A DNA stretch of 58,251 bases, taken from an alpha proteobacterium SCGC AAA015-N04 (GTDB lineage: Bacteria; Pseudomonadota; Alphaproteobacteria; Puniceispirillales; Marisalimonadaceae). Positions 18,449 to 27,594 of the stretch are shown here, one piece after another. Numbering within the stretch: the stretch's first letter is position 1; each line of letters starts with the position of its first letter. The notes under the pieces were generated by a model. The model had not been told where the DNA came from. It saw nothing but the letters and a program-made list of their open reading frames with translations, and did no database searches. The DNA is taken from positions 1-58,251 of the forward strand of contig KB910594.1 in the NCBI GenBank assembly GCA_000383115.1. Direction: 5' to 3'. A program made the translations under genes and the position numbers.

Positions 18449-19351
18449 TTATTCAGGTTTAATATATTGTCTCATATCAGGGTAAGTTTGAAAGTAACTG
18501 TCGTGAAAAACATTAGTAACATTTTTAAAGTCCTTTAAGCTTTTTTTAGTAATAGTTTGTATTTTAATATTTTCTAACTTTAATTTTTTAATTAAAATAT
18601 CATCTTCAGCAATGGCTAATTTTCTTTGATAATCAGTTACCTCTTTTGATTTTTTAATTAAGAATTTCTTATTTAAATTTGTTAAGTTATCGAAATAATC
18701 ATTATTGATGACAAATAAACAAAATCCAAAAATATGAGATGTTAAAGTTACGAATTCTTGTTTTTTATATACCCCAAAATTCCAGTAATTAGTTAGAGGA
18801 TTTTCTTGTGCGTCTATATCATTCTTTTCGATAGCTATTTTAAAATCCCTTACGTCTAAAGGTTTAGGTACAAATCCTAAATTTTTAAAAATTTCTATAT
18901 GAAGTGGACTAGGGGTAGTCCGAATTACCTGCCCTTTACAATCAGAGAGAGTTTTGATTAATTTTATTTTAGAACTTATGTGTCTAATGCCATTGTCCCA
19001 AAAACCTAATAGTTTTAAATTTTTATCTTTTAATTTACCATCTATATAACTAAAAAAATCTGATTTTAAGAAATTGTATGCTTCATTTCTGTTATTAAAC
19101 AGATAAGGTAAATCTAAAATTTTGATTTCTGGTAATATTTTCTCAAAATAGCTAGATAACAAGTAAGAAACATGTATTTCTTCATGTTGTGTTTTCTCAA
19201 TTAAACTTGAAGCTTTATCTCCATCAGTAGTGACATCCATTTTAAAATCAATAACAAAATTATTGCTTATTTCACTAATAAAATATTCAATAGACTTGGT
19301 ATGCAGTGATGCAGAGCCTTGATAACCACCAATAATTATATTTTGTTTCAA
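18449..19351 (-). CDS. TRAP DctP-like protein lacking a signal peptide
   Basis: A 300-residue protein whose fold blocks match TRAP solute-binding proteins: ILDLPYLFNNRNEAYNFL near residue 80, the ligand-site Arg in GQVIRTTPSPLHIEIF near residue 140, and DIDAQENPLTNYW near residue 173. It starts with TTG directly at what would be the mature N-terminus, and an in-frame stop two codons upstream rules out an N-terminal extension. No hydrophobic leader exists, so it should stay in the cytoplasm. It has no permease partner beside it and sits 10 bases after the amidohydrolase gene. It may be a cytosolic sensor or a decayed binding protein. Confidence 0.8.
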   Translation of the reverse strand: MKQNIIIGGYQGSASLHTKSIEYFISEISNNFVIDFKMDVTTDGDKASSLIEKTQHEEIHVSYLLSSYFEKILPEIKILDLPYLFNNRNEAYNFLKSDFFSYIDGKLKDKNLKLLGFWDNGIRHISSKIKLIKTLSDCKGQVIRTTPSPLHIEIFKNLGFVPKPLDVRDFKIAIEKNDIDAQENPLTNYWNFGVYKKQEFVTLTSHIFGFCLFVINNDYFDNLTNLNKKFLIKKSKEVTDYQRKLAIAEDDILIKKLKLENIKIQTITKKSLKDFKNVTNVFHDSYFQTYPDMRQYIKPE

Positions 19352-19361
19352 AGTAGACTAC

Positions 19362-20429
19362 TTATTTAATTTTAAATAATGAACATGCATTACCACCAGT
19401 AATCATCTCAATTTGATCTTTTGAAAGTCCTTCAGTTCCCATAACATGTTCTATGGGGTCATCTTCAGCCATATCATATGGGTAGTCAGTTCCCATGATA
19501 ATATGATCAGCACCATATTTATCAATAAGATACTTTAGTTGATCAAATGAAAAGACTACAGTATCAAAATACATTCTTTTAAGGTAATCGGACGGCTTGT
19601 GTTTGAGATTATTGCCTCTACAATCAGGTCTAGCGCCCCATGCATGATCAATCCTTGCCGAATATGCCGGAAGATAACCACCACCATGAGCAACAAAAAT
19701 TTTTAAATTTGGATTTTTTTCCATTGTTCCATCAAAAATTAAATGATGAAGGGCTGCAGTAGTATCCATTGGATTTCCAATTATATTAATGAAATAATGA
19801 TCTTTTAATCTTTCTCCTTCAGGATAACCATTTGGATGAAGAAAAATAGGGATATCTAATTTTGTGGCTGTTTCCCAAATACCATCATAAGAAGGGTGTG
19901 ATAACTCTTTTCCGTCTTGAAATGTAATAATCTGAAAGCCTCTTATATCAAGTTCATTTACACATCTTTCCATTTCTTTGGCAGCTATATCACCGTTCTG
20001 CATTGGAAGAGTACCTAATGCAACAAACCTATCTTTTCGATTATTAGCTGTTTCTGAAAGTTTATTATTAATAGTTTCTATGGCTTTATATGCAACTTCA
20101 CTTTTTACATTACAATAATGCTGGAAGGGAACAGGTATCAGAACTTGTAGATCAATACCTTGTGAGTCCATCTTTTTTAATCTTGTTTCAATATTAGTTA
20201 AATCCATAAATCTATCTTTAACCTGCTGAATATTTTGATTTGTGGTAATTGGGTTGACATGTCTAAAAGCAGGGATATCTTGTTGATCAAATAATCCTTG
20301 GACTAGGTCAGCCGCTTCTTGAACATGAAGATGACAATGGGCATCTACAGTTTTAGAAGTAGGTCTTATCTCTATACCTGGTTTTCCGTGTTTTCTTCCT
20401 GAAGTTGAACCATAAGGCTTAATAGACAT
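19362..20429 (-). CDS. Amidohydrolase family protein (ACMSD-type decarboxylase/hydrolase)
   Basis: A TIM-barrel metal enzyme of about 355 residues in the amidohydrolase-2/ACMSD family. The N-terminal metal motif DAHCHLH is near residues 30-36, further ligand candidates are His in IFLHPNGYPEG and AHGGGYLP, and the catalytic Asp is in MGTDYPYDM near residue 315. The family decarboxylates aromatic or unsaturated acids, or hydrolyses lactones. The start at 20429 is preferred because the upstream ATG at 20441 contains the GGAG ribosome site. It heads a two-gene minus-strand unit with the signal-less DctP-like protein. Confidence 0.87.
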   Translation of the reverse strand: MSIKPYGSTSGRKHGKPGIEIRPTSKTVDAHCHLHVQEAADLVQGLFDQQDIPAFRHVNPITTNQNIQQVKDRFMDLTNIETRLKKMDSQGIDLQVLIPVPFQHYCNVKSEVAYKAIETINNKLSETANNRKDRFVALGTLPMQNGDIAAKEMERCVNELDIRGFQIITFQDGKELSHPSYDGIWETATKLDIPIFLHPNGYPEGERLKDHYFINIIGNPMDTTAALHHLIFDGTMEKNPNLKIFVAHGGGYLPAYSARIDHAWGARPDCRGNNLKHKPSDYLKRMYFDTVVFSFDQLKYLIDKYGADHIIMGTDYPYDMAEDDPIEHVMGTEGLSKDQIEMITGGNACSLFKIK

Positions 20430-20656
20430 TAATATCTCCATCTAAATTAAATTATATTCACATTATATTATAAATTTATTAGAGACAATTCTTTAGAAAT
20501 TTTTTAATTTTTTATTCAATTCTAACTTTTATTAAACTATATAATGCATTGTTTTTATTTGTTTATATTTGTAGTTTTATAATATAATTGAAGTGGGTGA
20601 TATAATATACTATACAATAAATAAATTACTTTTGTCGCATAATATATATTATGTAA

Positions 20657-21445
20657 TTAAATATTTATTATTAAACCATCATATGCAGGATATACATTCA
20701 TGGGACATATTTCTAATACTTTATTATGATCAGAATCTGAACTAAAATGAGTTAAATAAGCTATTTTGGGCTTTAATTCGGATATCCAATTAAAAGAAAG
20801 GTCGAAATGTGCGTGAGCTGAATGTGGAGTTTCTCTTAATCCAGTAATTATTAAGGCCTTTAAATTATATAAAAAATCAAAACTTTCTTTTGGAAAATCA
20901 ACAACATCAGTACAATATGCAAAATCGTTATTTATAATAAAACCTATACTATCTATAGCACCATGATATTGTCTAATTGGTTTTATGGAAATATCGTTAA
21001 TAAAAAAATCCTTAAAATAATCTATATTATTTAATTCTAACGGAGGTTGAAAATAAGATTGTGACTTCTTCGATTTGTTGAATAAATAGCTAAACCTATG
21101 TAATAGCACATCTGCTGTTTCTTTATTAGTATAGAGTTTTAATCTTTTTCTATTATAAAAATAAAAAGTTCGTAATTCATCTAGACCAGCAATATGATCA
21201 GCATGTTGATGAGTTATTAGAACTGCGTCAAGTCTCTCAACCTTATGTTCTAGAAGTTGATTTTTTATATCAGGTCCAGCATCTACCAGTATAGTTGTAT
21301 TATAACTTTGTATTAGAATTGCACATCTTTGTCTCTTATTCTTTGGATTTAATGGATCACATTTACCCCAACCTAACTGACCTAAGGCAGGAATTCCAAC
21401 GGAAGTACCTGTTCCTAACACAGTAATTTTAATATCATTTTTCAT
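20657..21445 (-). CDS. MBL-fold metallohydrolase (PhnP-like)
   Basis: A 262-residue metallo-beta-lactamase-fold protein. The metal motif THQHADHIAGLDELR is near residues 78-92. YCTDVVDFP and the C-terminal TPHSAHAHFDL and YLTHFSSD provide further ligands. The family includes cyclic phosphodiesterases (PhnP), but the true substrate here is unknown. Its start overlaps the tatD stop (TAATG), placing it at the end of the metG-tatD operon, a conserved alphaproteobacterial arrangement. Confidence 0.88.
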   Translation of the reverse strand: MKNDIKITVLGTGTSVGIPALGQLGWGKCDPLNPKNKRQRCAILIQSYNTTILVDAGPDIKNQLLEHKVERLDAVLITHQHADHIAGLDELRTFYFYNRKRLKLYTNKETADVLLHRFSYLFNKSKKSQSYFQPPLELNNIDYFKDFFINDISIKPIRQYHGAIDSIGFIINNDFAYCTDVVDFPKESFDFLYNLKALIITGLRETPHSAHAHFDLSFNWISELKPKIAYLTHFSSDSDHNKVLEICPMNVYPAYDGLIINI

Positions 21446-22230
21446 TAATTTAACTTATCAAAAATTTTAACTGAATTCATAAATAATTGGTCAACAAATT
21501 TAGAAAACTCACATTTTCTAATTTCAGCTAAATATTTTGCAGTAATAAGACAATTTTTGGGTTCATTTATAGAACCTCTTAATGGTGTTGGAGATAAATA
21601 AGGTGAATCAGTCTCAACTAGAATTTTGTCATCAGGTATCATAGTAGCTATTTCTTGAATTAATTTTGCTGATTTAAACGTAACAATACCAGAAAAAGAT
21701 ACGTAAAAGCCTAAATTTAAACCACAAAAAGCAAGATCCTTGCCTGAACTAAAACAATGAAGAATTGCTTTGAAAGGTCCATTTTTATATTCACTCTCTA
21801 TGATATCTATCATATCTCTATCTGCATCTCTTGCATGAATGATTAATGGCAAACCAGTTATTCTAGCTACCTTTATTTGGGTAATAAAAGATGCCTTTTG
21901 TTGTTTTATGCTATGTTTTCCATAATGATAATCTAGTCCACACTCCCCTATTCCAACACATTTTTTATTTTTTGATAACTCAAGTAACATGTCATAGTTA
22001 GAATTATTTTTATCTTTTAAAACTTCATTTGGATGAATGCCAACTGTATAAAAAACTTGCTCATAATTTTCGGATATTTTAATTAGTTTATCAATATTAT
22101 TTAAGTTTGTGGATATTGTAACAATTTTTTTAACATCATTTTCAATAGCATTTTTTAAAACTTCATCCAATCTATAATTTAAATCAGGAAAATCTAAATG
22201 TGCGTGTGTATCAATTAAGTAATTTTTCAT
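21445..22230 (-). CDS. tatD: TatD family hydrolase
   Basis: A 261-residue metal-dependent deoxyribonuclease/hydrolase with a TIM barrel. DTHAHLDFPD begins at residue 7. GIGECGLDYHYGKHSIKQQKASF near residue 92, IHARDADRD near 130, LHCFSSG near 157 and ETDSPYLSP near 206 are the family metal and substrate motifs. It lies 14 bases after metG and overlaps the MBL gene by one base. Its cellular role is probably DNA repair or 3'-5' end processing. Confidence 0.93.
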   Translation of the reverse strand: MKNYLIDTHAHLDFPDLNYRLDEVLKNAIENDVKKIVTISTNLNNIDKLIKISENYEQVFYTVGIHPNEVLKDKNNSNYDMLLELSKNKKCVGIGECGLDYHYGKHSIKQQKASFITQIKVARITGLPLIIHARDADRDMIDIIESEYKNGPFKAILHCFSSGKDLAFCGLNLGFYVSFSGIVTFKSAKLIQEIATMIPDDKILVETDSPYLSPTPLRGSINEPKNCLITAKYLAEIRKCEFSKFVDQLFMNSVKIFDKLN

Positions 22231-22244
22231 GTTAAAACAATATA

Positions 22245-23759
22245 TTAAATTTTTGGAAATAATGGATTTGGAGATGAGATTTTAACATTTCCATCAAAAA
22301 TAAACTCTACAGAATTTAATTTTCTTTTATCACGAGATATATTCATGTAATCAAGAATTTTTTCAGAAGAATCTGGAAGAAATGGTAGTAATAAAATAGA
22401 AATTTGTCTTATTGTTTCAATTAATGTAAATAATACTACTTCCATACGCTTAAAATTATTTTTTTTAAGTGTCCATGGTGCTTCATCATCTACATATTTA
22501 TTTGCATTAGAAATAACTATCCAAATGTTTTTTAAATATTGATCAAATTTTTGACTATCAATTAAGCTTCTGTAATCATTTAAATTATTCTTAATCAAAT
22601 TTATTAATTTTAAATCTTCTTCATTAAATTTAGTCGGTTTTAAAGGTATTTTTTTATGACAATTTTTAAAAATCATAGAAGCAACTCTTTGAAATAAATT
22701 TCCATAACTATTTGCTAGATCACTGTTAATTCTGTTTATTAGTTGAGTATTTGAGAAATCACCATCATTTCCAAAAGGTACTTCTCTTAATAAAAAATAC
22801 CTAATTTGATCAACACCATATTTATCGACTAGTTGAAAAGGATCAATCACGTTTCCCAAAGATTTAGAAATTTTATTACCCTCATTAGTCCACCAACCAT
22901 GTGCAAATACTTTCTTTGGTAAAGGTAGGTCTGCTGCCATTAAAAATGCAGGCCAATAAACTGCATGAAATCTAATAATATCTTTTCCAACTATGTGTAG
23001 ATCAGCTGGCCAAAATTTTTGAAAAAAATCATTATTTTCATGGTCAGCATAATCGCACGCGGATATATAATTTGTAAGAGCATCTAACCAAACATACATG
23101 ATGTGATTTTCATCATTTGGAACCTTTACTCCCCAAGAAAAACTAGTTCTGCTAATCGATAAATCTTTTAAACCACTTTTTACAAAGTTAATGACTTCAT
23201 TTCTTTTAGTTTTAGGGCAGATAAAATCCTTATTATTTTCATAAAAATCTAAAAGTTTTTGTTGCCATTTTGAAAGATTAAAAAAATATGACGGTTCTTC
23301 TACCCATTCAACTGTAGCTCCAGTTGGTGCTTTCCCATCAACTAATTCAGATTGCGAATAAAATGCTTCATCACGTACTGCGTACCAACCAGAATATTTG
23401 TCTAAATATATATTACCATTTTTAAGGAGCTTATTCCAAATTTTTTGACATGATTTAATATGTTTTTCTTCGGTGGTTCTAATAAATAAATCATTTGAAA
23501 AATTCATACACTTTAGAAGATTTTTGAAGTTTTCTGAAACTTTATTGACGAATTCACAAGGTTTAACACCTTTTTTCTTAGCAGCTAATTCAACTTTTTG
23601 TCCATGTTCATCAGTTCCAGTTAAGAAAAAAACTTCATACCCGTCAATTCTCTTAAATCTTGCAATAATGTCGCACGATAATGTTGTATACGCATGTCCA
23701 ATATGAGGAACATCATTTACATAATAAATTGGAGTAGTAATATAATATTTATTACTCAT
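22245..23759 (-). CDS. metG: Methionyl-tRNA synthetase
   Basis: A 504-residue class I aminoacyl-tRNA synthetase that charges tRNA-Met. The HIGH motif is at residues 19-22 and the KMSKS motif is KISKS at 296-300. SGWYAVRDEAFYS near residue 123 shows the form without the CxxC zinc knuckle. The C-terminal tRNA-binding appendix is absent, so the length suits the short MetG type. Its start overlaps the holB stop by 8 bases. Confidence 0.97.
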   Translation of the reverse strand: MSNKYYITTPIYYVNDVPHIGHAYTTLSCDIIARFKRIDGYEVFFLTGTDEHGQKVELAAKKKGVKPCEFVNKVSENFKNLLKCMNFSNDLFIRTTEEKHIKSCQKIWNKLLKNGNIYLDKYSGWYAVRDEAFYSQSELVDGKAPTGATVEWVEEPSYFFNLSKWQQKLLDFYENNKDFICPKTKRNEVINFVKSGLKDLSISRTSFSWGVKVPNDENHIMYVWLDALTNYISACDYADHENNDFFQKFWPADLHIVGKDIIRFHAVYWPAFLMAADLPLPKKVFAHGWWTNEGNKISKSLGNVIDPFQLVDKYGVDQIRYFLLREVPFGNDGDFSNTQLINRINSDLANSYGNLFQRVASMIFKNCHKKIPLKPTKFNEEDLKLINLIKNNLNDYRSLIDSQKFDQYLKNIWIVISNANKYVDDEAPWTLKKNNFKRMEVVLFTLIETIRQISILLLPFLPDSSEKILDYMNISRDKRKLNSVEFIFDGNVKISSPNPLFPKI

Positions 23760-24828
23760 TCAAAACCTTTGATAATTGTACACCTAACAATTCTTTTAAA
23801 ACATAAATAATTACATCTACTTTATTTAAGTTAAGAGATTCGCTTAGATGCATATATCTATCAAATTTTGACTGCAATTTCAAAATGTTTAGAGTATTAT
23901 TATTTTTTATTATAACATTTAATAAAAGTTTTTCTTTTTCAAGTATTACATTAGAAAGCGTATTTTGATTTAAAAAAATAAAGACTTTTTTCATTAAATC
24001 ATTCAATATCAAATGAAATACATATATTGTAATTTCTTTATCTTTTAAATCTACAGATAAGAAGTTTGATACAATATCCCTAATATTTACTTTGTTATAA
24101 TTTATAATTTCATCTAAAAAACGATTATAATTTTTGTACAAGTTAATATCTTTTACCTTATTAACAAAGCCTGGAGATCCAGCACAAATATTTTTTAGAA
24201 AAGATTTCTCATCCTCATTTTTAGACGTATTTAGATTATTGTTGATATAATTAATGAATTTTTCGTTATTTAGAGGTTCAAAATAAAAGGTTGCACATCT
24301 TGACTTAATTGTCTTTATAATATTGCTTGGTTTATTCGAAAGAATAAATACATAAGATTTTTTTGATAGTTCCTCAATAGTTTTCAAGAGTAAATTTATG
24401 GAATTTAAACTTAAATCTTCAATTGTATCAATAACACCTATTTTTGCATTAGAGATAGAAAAAGTATTTTGAAAAAACTTCTTAAAATTTCTTGTATTTT
24501 CTATTGGAATTACTTTACTTTCATTTATTTTATTCAGATAAAAAAAGTCGGGATGTGAACCATTATTAAATAAAAAAAAAGATTTATTTTTTTTAATATT
24601 ATTAAAACAAAGGTCTTCAGATTGAAATAACTTTGGATCTATTTTGTTATTCATTTCAAACTGACATAAAATATTTCTTGATAAAGAATTTACAAAATTT
24701 AACTTACCAAGACCAGGGGGACCACTTAATATAATAGCGTTAATCGAGTTAGAATAAATTAGATTTATAATTTTACTTCTAACCTTCTCATTTAAATAAT
24801 AATTTTTTTCTAAGGACAAATTAACCAT
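23752..24828 (-). CDS. holB: DNA polymerase III delta' subunit
   Basis: A 358-residue clamp-loader subunit. SGPPGLGKLNFVNSL near residues 35-49 is the P-loop region, but Leu replaces the Ser/Thr after GK, consistent with delta' being a non-hydrolysing subunit. INLLLKTIEELS and the IKSRCATFYFEPL block near residues 170-182 are typical. The C-terminal part is very divergent and Lys/Asn rich. It lies between tmk and metG as in other alphaproteobacteria. Confidence 0.9.
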   Translation of the reverse strand: MVNLSLEKNYYLNEKVRSKIINLIYSNSINAIILSGPPGLGKLNFVNSLSRNILCQFEMNNKIDPKLFQSEDLCFNNIKKNKSFFLFNNGSHPDFFYLNKINESKVIPIENTRNFKKFFQNTFSISNAKIGVIDTIEDLSLNSINLLLKTIEELSKKSYVFILSNKPSNIIKTIKSRCATFYFEPLNNEKFINYINNNLNTSKNEDEKSFLKNICAGSPGFVNKVKDINLYKNYNRFLDEIINYNKVNIRDIVSNFLSVDLKDKEITIYVFHLILNDLMKKVFIFLNQNTLSNVILEKEKLLLNVIIKNNNTLNILKLQSKFDRYMHLSESLNLNKVDVIIYVLKELLGVQLSKVLNE

Positions 24829-24832
24829 TATT

Positions 24833-25483
24833 TTAAAGAATAGACATCACATGTTTAATAATCTTCTCAGAAATTTCTTTTATTGATTGTTGAGCATTTA
24901 TATTAATGATTCTCTTTTCAAACTTTTTACTCAATTTTAAATAACCATTAAAAACTTTTTTATGATAAGATAAACCTAGGCGTTCAAAACGGGTTTCATT
25001 GTTTTTTCTTCGATTTGTCCTATCTAATCCTATTTTTGGATCAAGATTTAAAAAAAATGTAATGTCAGGATAAATGTCATAACAAAATTTTTTATGCAAG
25101 TTTAACAAAACTTTTTTATTAATCCCTTTCCCAATTCCTTGATATACAAATGTCGAATCTATGAATCTATCACAAAGTACAATCTTGCCTTTTTTTATTG
25201 AAGGATTGATTACTTTATTTATGTGTTCTCTTCTCAAAGCATTAAAAATAAGCAATTCGGATAATGGATCAAATGTATTTTTAGCTCCTGAAACTAAAAA
25301 TTTTCTTATTATTTCTCCTTCTTCCGTTCCACCTGGTTCTCTAGTTGTCAAGACCTTAAAATTATTTTCCAATAAATAAGATTTTAATAATTTAATCTGG
25401 GTGCTTTTACCTACTCCTTCACCACCCTCAAAAGAAATTAGTTTTCCCTCATTGTATTTATTATTCAAAGAATTAATTCGCAA
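24833..25483 (-). CDS. tmk: Thymidylate kinase
   Basis: A 216-residue dTMP kinase, the step from dTMP to dTDP. The P-loop GGEGVGKST is near residues 19-27, TREPGGTEEGEIIRKFL follows, and DRFIDSTFVYQGIGKG near residue 105 is the DRX nucleotide-binding motif. The start codon is TTG, with GGAG seven bases upstream. The gene overlaps the end of dacA by 11 bases. Confidence 0.96.
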   Translation of the reverse strand: MRINSLNNKYNEGKLISFEGGEGVGKSTQIKLLKSYLLENNFKVLTTREPGGTEEGEIIRKFLVSGAKNTFDPLSELLIFNALRREHINKVINPSIKKGKIVLCDRFIDSTFVYQGIGKGINKKVLLNLHKKFCYDIYPDITFFLNLDPKIGLDRTNRRKNNETRFERLGLSYHKKVFNGYLKLSKKFEKRIININAQQSIKEISEKIIKHVMSIL

Positions 25484-26639
25484 CTATTTCTCCATATAAT
25501 AAATATTTAATTAATGCTTGGATTCTCATAATAGAAGATAATTTTTCAACATTTCTAGATGAAATAAGATTTTCTTTAATATTTTTTTTTCCAGGCATTG
25601 AAATGTAAATTTTTCCTACAACATCACCCTTCTTTATAGGCGCTGCAATTGGGTCCATCCACTCAACTTTTATATTAGTTTTGCTATACTCAAGTGGCGA
25701 AACAATCTTTTTAAATGGTTTTTCTGCAATAAGTTCAACTTGCGTTTCTTTCCCAAGCCAAACATTTGCTTTACTTAAACTTTTTTGATTATTAAATAAT
25801 GACAAAAGTGTTGTCTCTCTAAAAACTATATTAAATAATCTTTTGCTTTCAAATGTCCTTTGTTTTTTACTTTTGAGACCATTTATAACAATAGAAACTC
25901 TTCTTTTGTTTTTTTTTACTGAACCAATTAAACCAAAACCAGACTCCATTGTATGTCCAGTTTTCAATCCATCGGCGCCATTCATTGTATATAAAAGAGG
26001 ATTTCTATTTGACTGTTTAATATTATTATACGTGAAAACTTTTTCATTAAATAATTTATACAATTTTGGAAAATCATTTATTATTTTTTTGGTTAAAATA
26101 ATCATATCTCTAGATGTGGTTTGAAGATCTGGGTGTGGCCAACCAGTTGAATTAGTAAAATATGTATTTTTCATTCCAAGTATTTTTGCATATCTATTCA
26201 TTTCTCTGGCAAACGCTTCCTCATCACCAGAAATACCTTCTGCTAAAACAACTGCAGCATCATTCCCCGATTGTACAATTAGTCCTAATAAAAGATCCCT
26301 TATTGAAACATTTGAGTTTAATTCTAAAAAAGATCTAGATCCTCCCATACGCCATGCTTTATCAGACACTAAAAAAGTATCAGTCATCTGTAGTGATTTA
26401 TCTTTAAGTCGGTCAAAAACAATATATGAAGTCATAACTTTTGCCATTGATGCTGGTTTCATCAATTCATCTGCATTTTTTTCAAAAAGAATTTCATCGA
26501 CCTCATGATCAAAAATTATAACTTGTTTTGCTGGACTGGTAATATCCAAAATCTGTCCAAAAGAATTTTTTACTAATAAAATTGTTAAATTTAATAAAAA
26601 AAATAAAAACATATTTATTTTTAAAATTTTTTTAATCAT
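25473..26639 (-). CDS. dacA: D-alanyl-D-alanine carboxypeptidase (PBP5/6 family)
   Basis: A 388-residue penicillin-binding protein that trims cell-wall pentapeptides in the periplasm. A signal peptide covers about residues 1-28. The catalytic SMAK is near residues 63-66, SGN near 122-124, and KTG in GADGLKTGH near 225. The C-terminal beta domain and a short amphipathic tail (IQALIKYLLYGEI) suit membrane attachment. It is in one operon with rlpA, tmk and holB. Confidence 0.94.
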   Translation of the reverse strand: MIKKILKINMFLFFLLNLTILLVKNSFGQILDITSPAKQVIIFDHEVDEILFEKNADELMKPASMAKVMTSYIVFDRLKDKSLQMTDTFLVSDKAWRMGGSRSFLELNSNVSIRDLLLGLIVQSGNDAAVVLAEGISGDEEAFAREMNRYAKILGMKNTYFTNSTGWPHPDLQTTSRDMIILTKKIINDFPKLYKLFNEKVFTYNNIKQSNRNPLLYTMNGADGLKTGHTMESGFGLIGSVKKNKRRVSIVINGLKSKKQRTFESKRLFNIVFRETTLLSLFNNQKSLSKANVWLGKETQVELIAEKPFKKIVSPLEYSKTNIKVEWMDPIAAPIKKGDVVGKIYISMPGKKNIKENLISSRNVEKLSSIMRIQALIKYLLYGEIVAN

Positions 26640-26654
26640 GTTTAACCTCTTACT

Positions 26655-27593
26655 TTATTCAATTACAATTTTTGCGCCCTGCATCCCTTTTTTAAGCAGT
26701 AAAGAATGTAATTTATCAACTTTTTTGACTTCTACAAAAGGACCTGCTTTTACCTGATATAAAATAATATTATTTCTTTTTAATTTATAAATATTAATTT
26801 TTTCAACATAAGATAACTTTTTTTTCATTGTTTCTGCAGATTTTAATGAATTAAAAGAAGCTAATTTAATGAAAATTCTATATTCTTTTTTTTCATTTTT
26901 AAGATCTAAATTAAATTGTTTTTTTATAATTTTTTTTCTAGAACCTTCAATTTTTACATTAGAAATTTTTGGTATCTTAACTTCAGGAAGTTCATTTTTT
27001 GGTAAGTCAGCTATTTCTGGAAATGACCCATTTTTAGCTAATTTTTCTAATATTTCACTTTTATTTTTTAAAACTACCACTCTTACTAATCCTGTACCTC
27101 TTTTTTTTAAGTCAAGTATGTCTGCTGCTTTTGATGACAAATCAATTATTCTGTCATTAACAAATGGACCTCTGTCATTAATTCGTAAAATAACTGATTT
27201 TTTATTTTTAAGGTTTGTCACTTTTACAGCTGTTGGTAATGGTAACGTTTTGTGAGCAGCAGTTAGAGCATTTTGATTATAAATTTCTCCGTTAGCAGTT
27301 AATTTACCATGAAATTTTGGGCCATACCAAGAAGCAATTCCTGTTTTATTATAAAAAAGGTTTTTTTTTGGAAAATAGTATTTCCCATTAATTAAGTATT
27401 TTTTACCTATTTTATAAATTGGTTTTGGGGAAATAGTTTTTTTTTCTTTAGGTGTGATATATTTTTTTCCTAAATTTGCGGCAACTTCAACATTTGATGT
27501 ACAAGATTGAAAAATAATAATAACAAATATTATTGGAATGACTTTACACTTTTTAAAAAAATTTTTGTCATAATATAAAAAATTTATTAACAT
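26655..27593 (-). CDS. rlpA: Septal ring lytic transglycosylase RlpA family protein
   Basis: A double-psi-beta-barrel protein followed by a C-terminal SPOR domain. GIASWYGPKFHGKLTANGEIYN near residue 90 and LRINDRGPFVNDRIIDLSSKAA near residue 133 are the RlpA core, with Asp and His of the transglycosylase site. The SPOR domain occupies roughly the last 75 residues (YRIFIKLASFNSLKSAETMKKKL). The start at 27593 (MLINFLYYDK) lies one base after the mltB stop, and the longer frame from 27629 would overlap mltB. A hydrophobic leader ending in FQSC suggests a lipoprotein with a slightly unusual lipobox. Confidence 0.9.
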   Translation of the reverse strand: MLINFLYYDKNFFKKCKVIPIIFVIIIFQSCTSNVEVAANLGKKYITPKEKKTISPKPIYKIGKKYLINGKYYFPKKNLFYNKTGIASWYGPKFHGKLTANGEIYNQNALTAAHKTLPLPTAVKVTNLKNKKSVILRINDRGPFVNDRIIDLSSKAADILDLKKRGTGLVRVVVLKNKSEILEKLAKNGSFPEIADLPKNELPEVKIPKISNVKIEGSRKKIIKKQFNLDLKNEKKEYRIFIKLASFNSLKSAETMKKKLSYVEKINIYKLKRNNIILYQVKAGPFVEVKKVDKLHSLLLKKGMQGAKIVIE

Positions 27594-27594
27594 T

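Noticed and set aside
96-20429. Assignment of the catabolic region to the known picolinate or nicotinate pathway
   Set aside because: A molybdenum hydroxylase, an ACMSD-type enzyme and a NicD-like hydrolase fit in part, but the dihydroxypyridine dioxygenase and maleamate steps are missing, and many genes are left unexplained.
20638-20653. Perfect 16-base AT palindrome (CATAATATATATTATG) in the spacer 20442-20656
   Set aside because: Such palindromes are expected in extremely AT-rich spacers, and it has no G+C-bearing core or T-run to suggest an operator or terminator. I see nothing else definite in that spacer.
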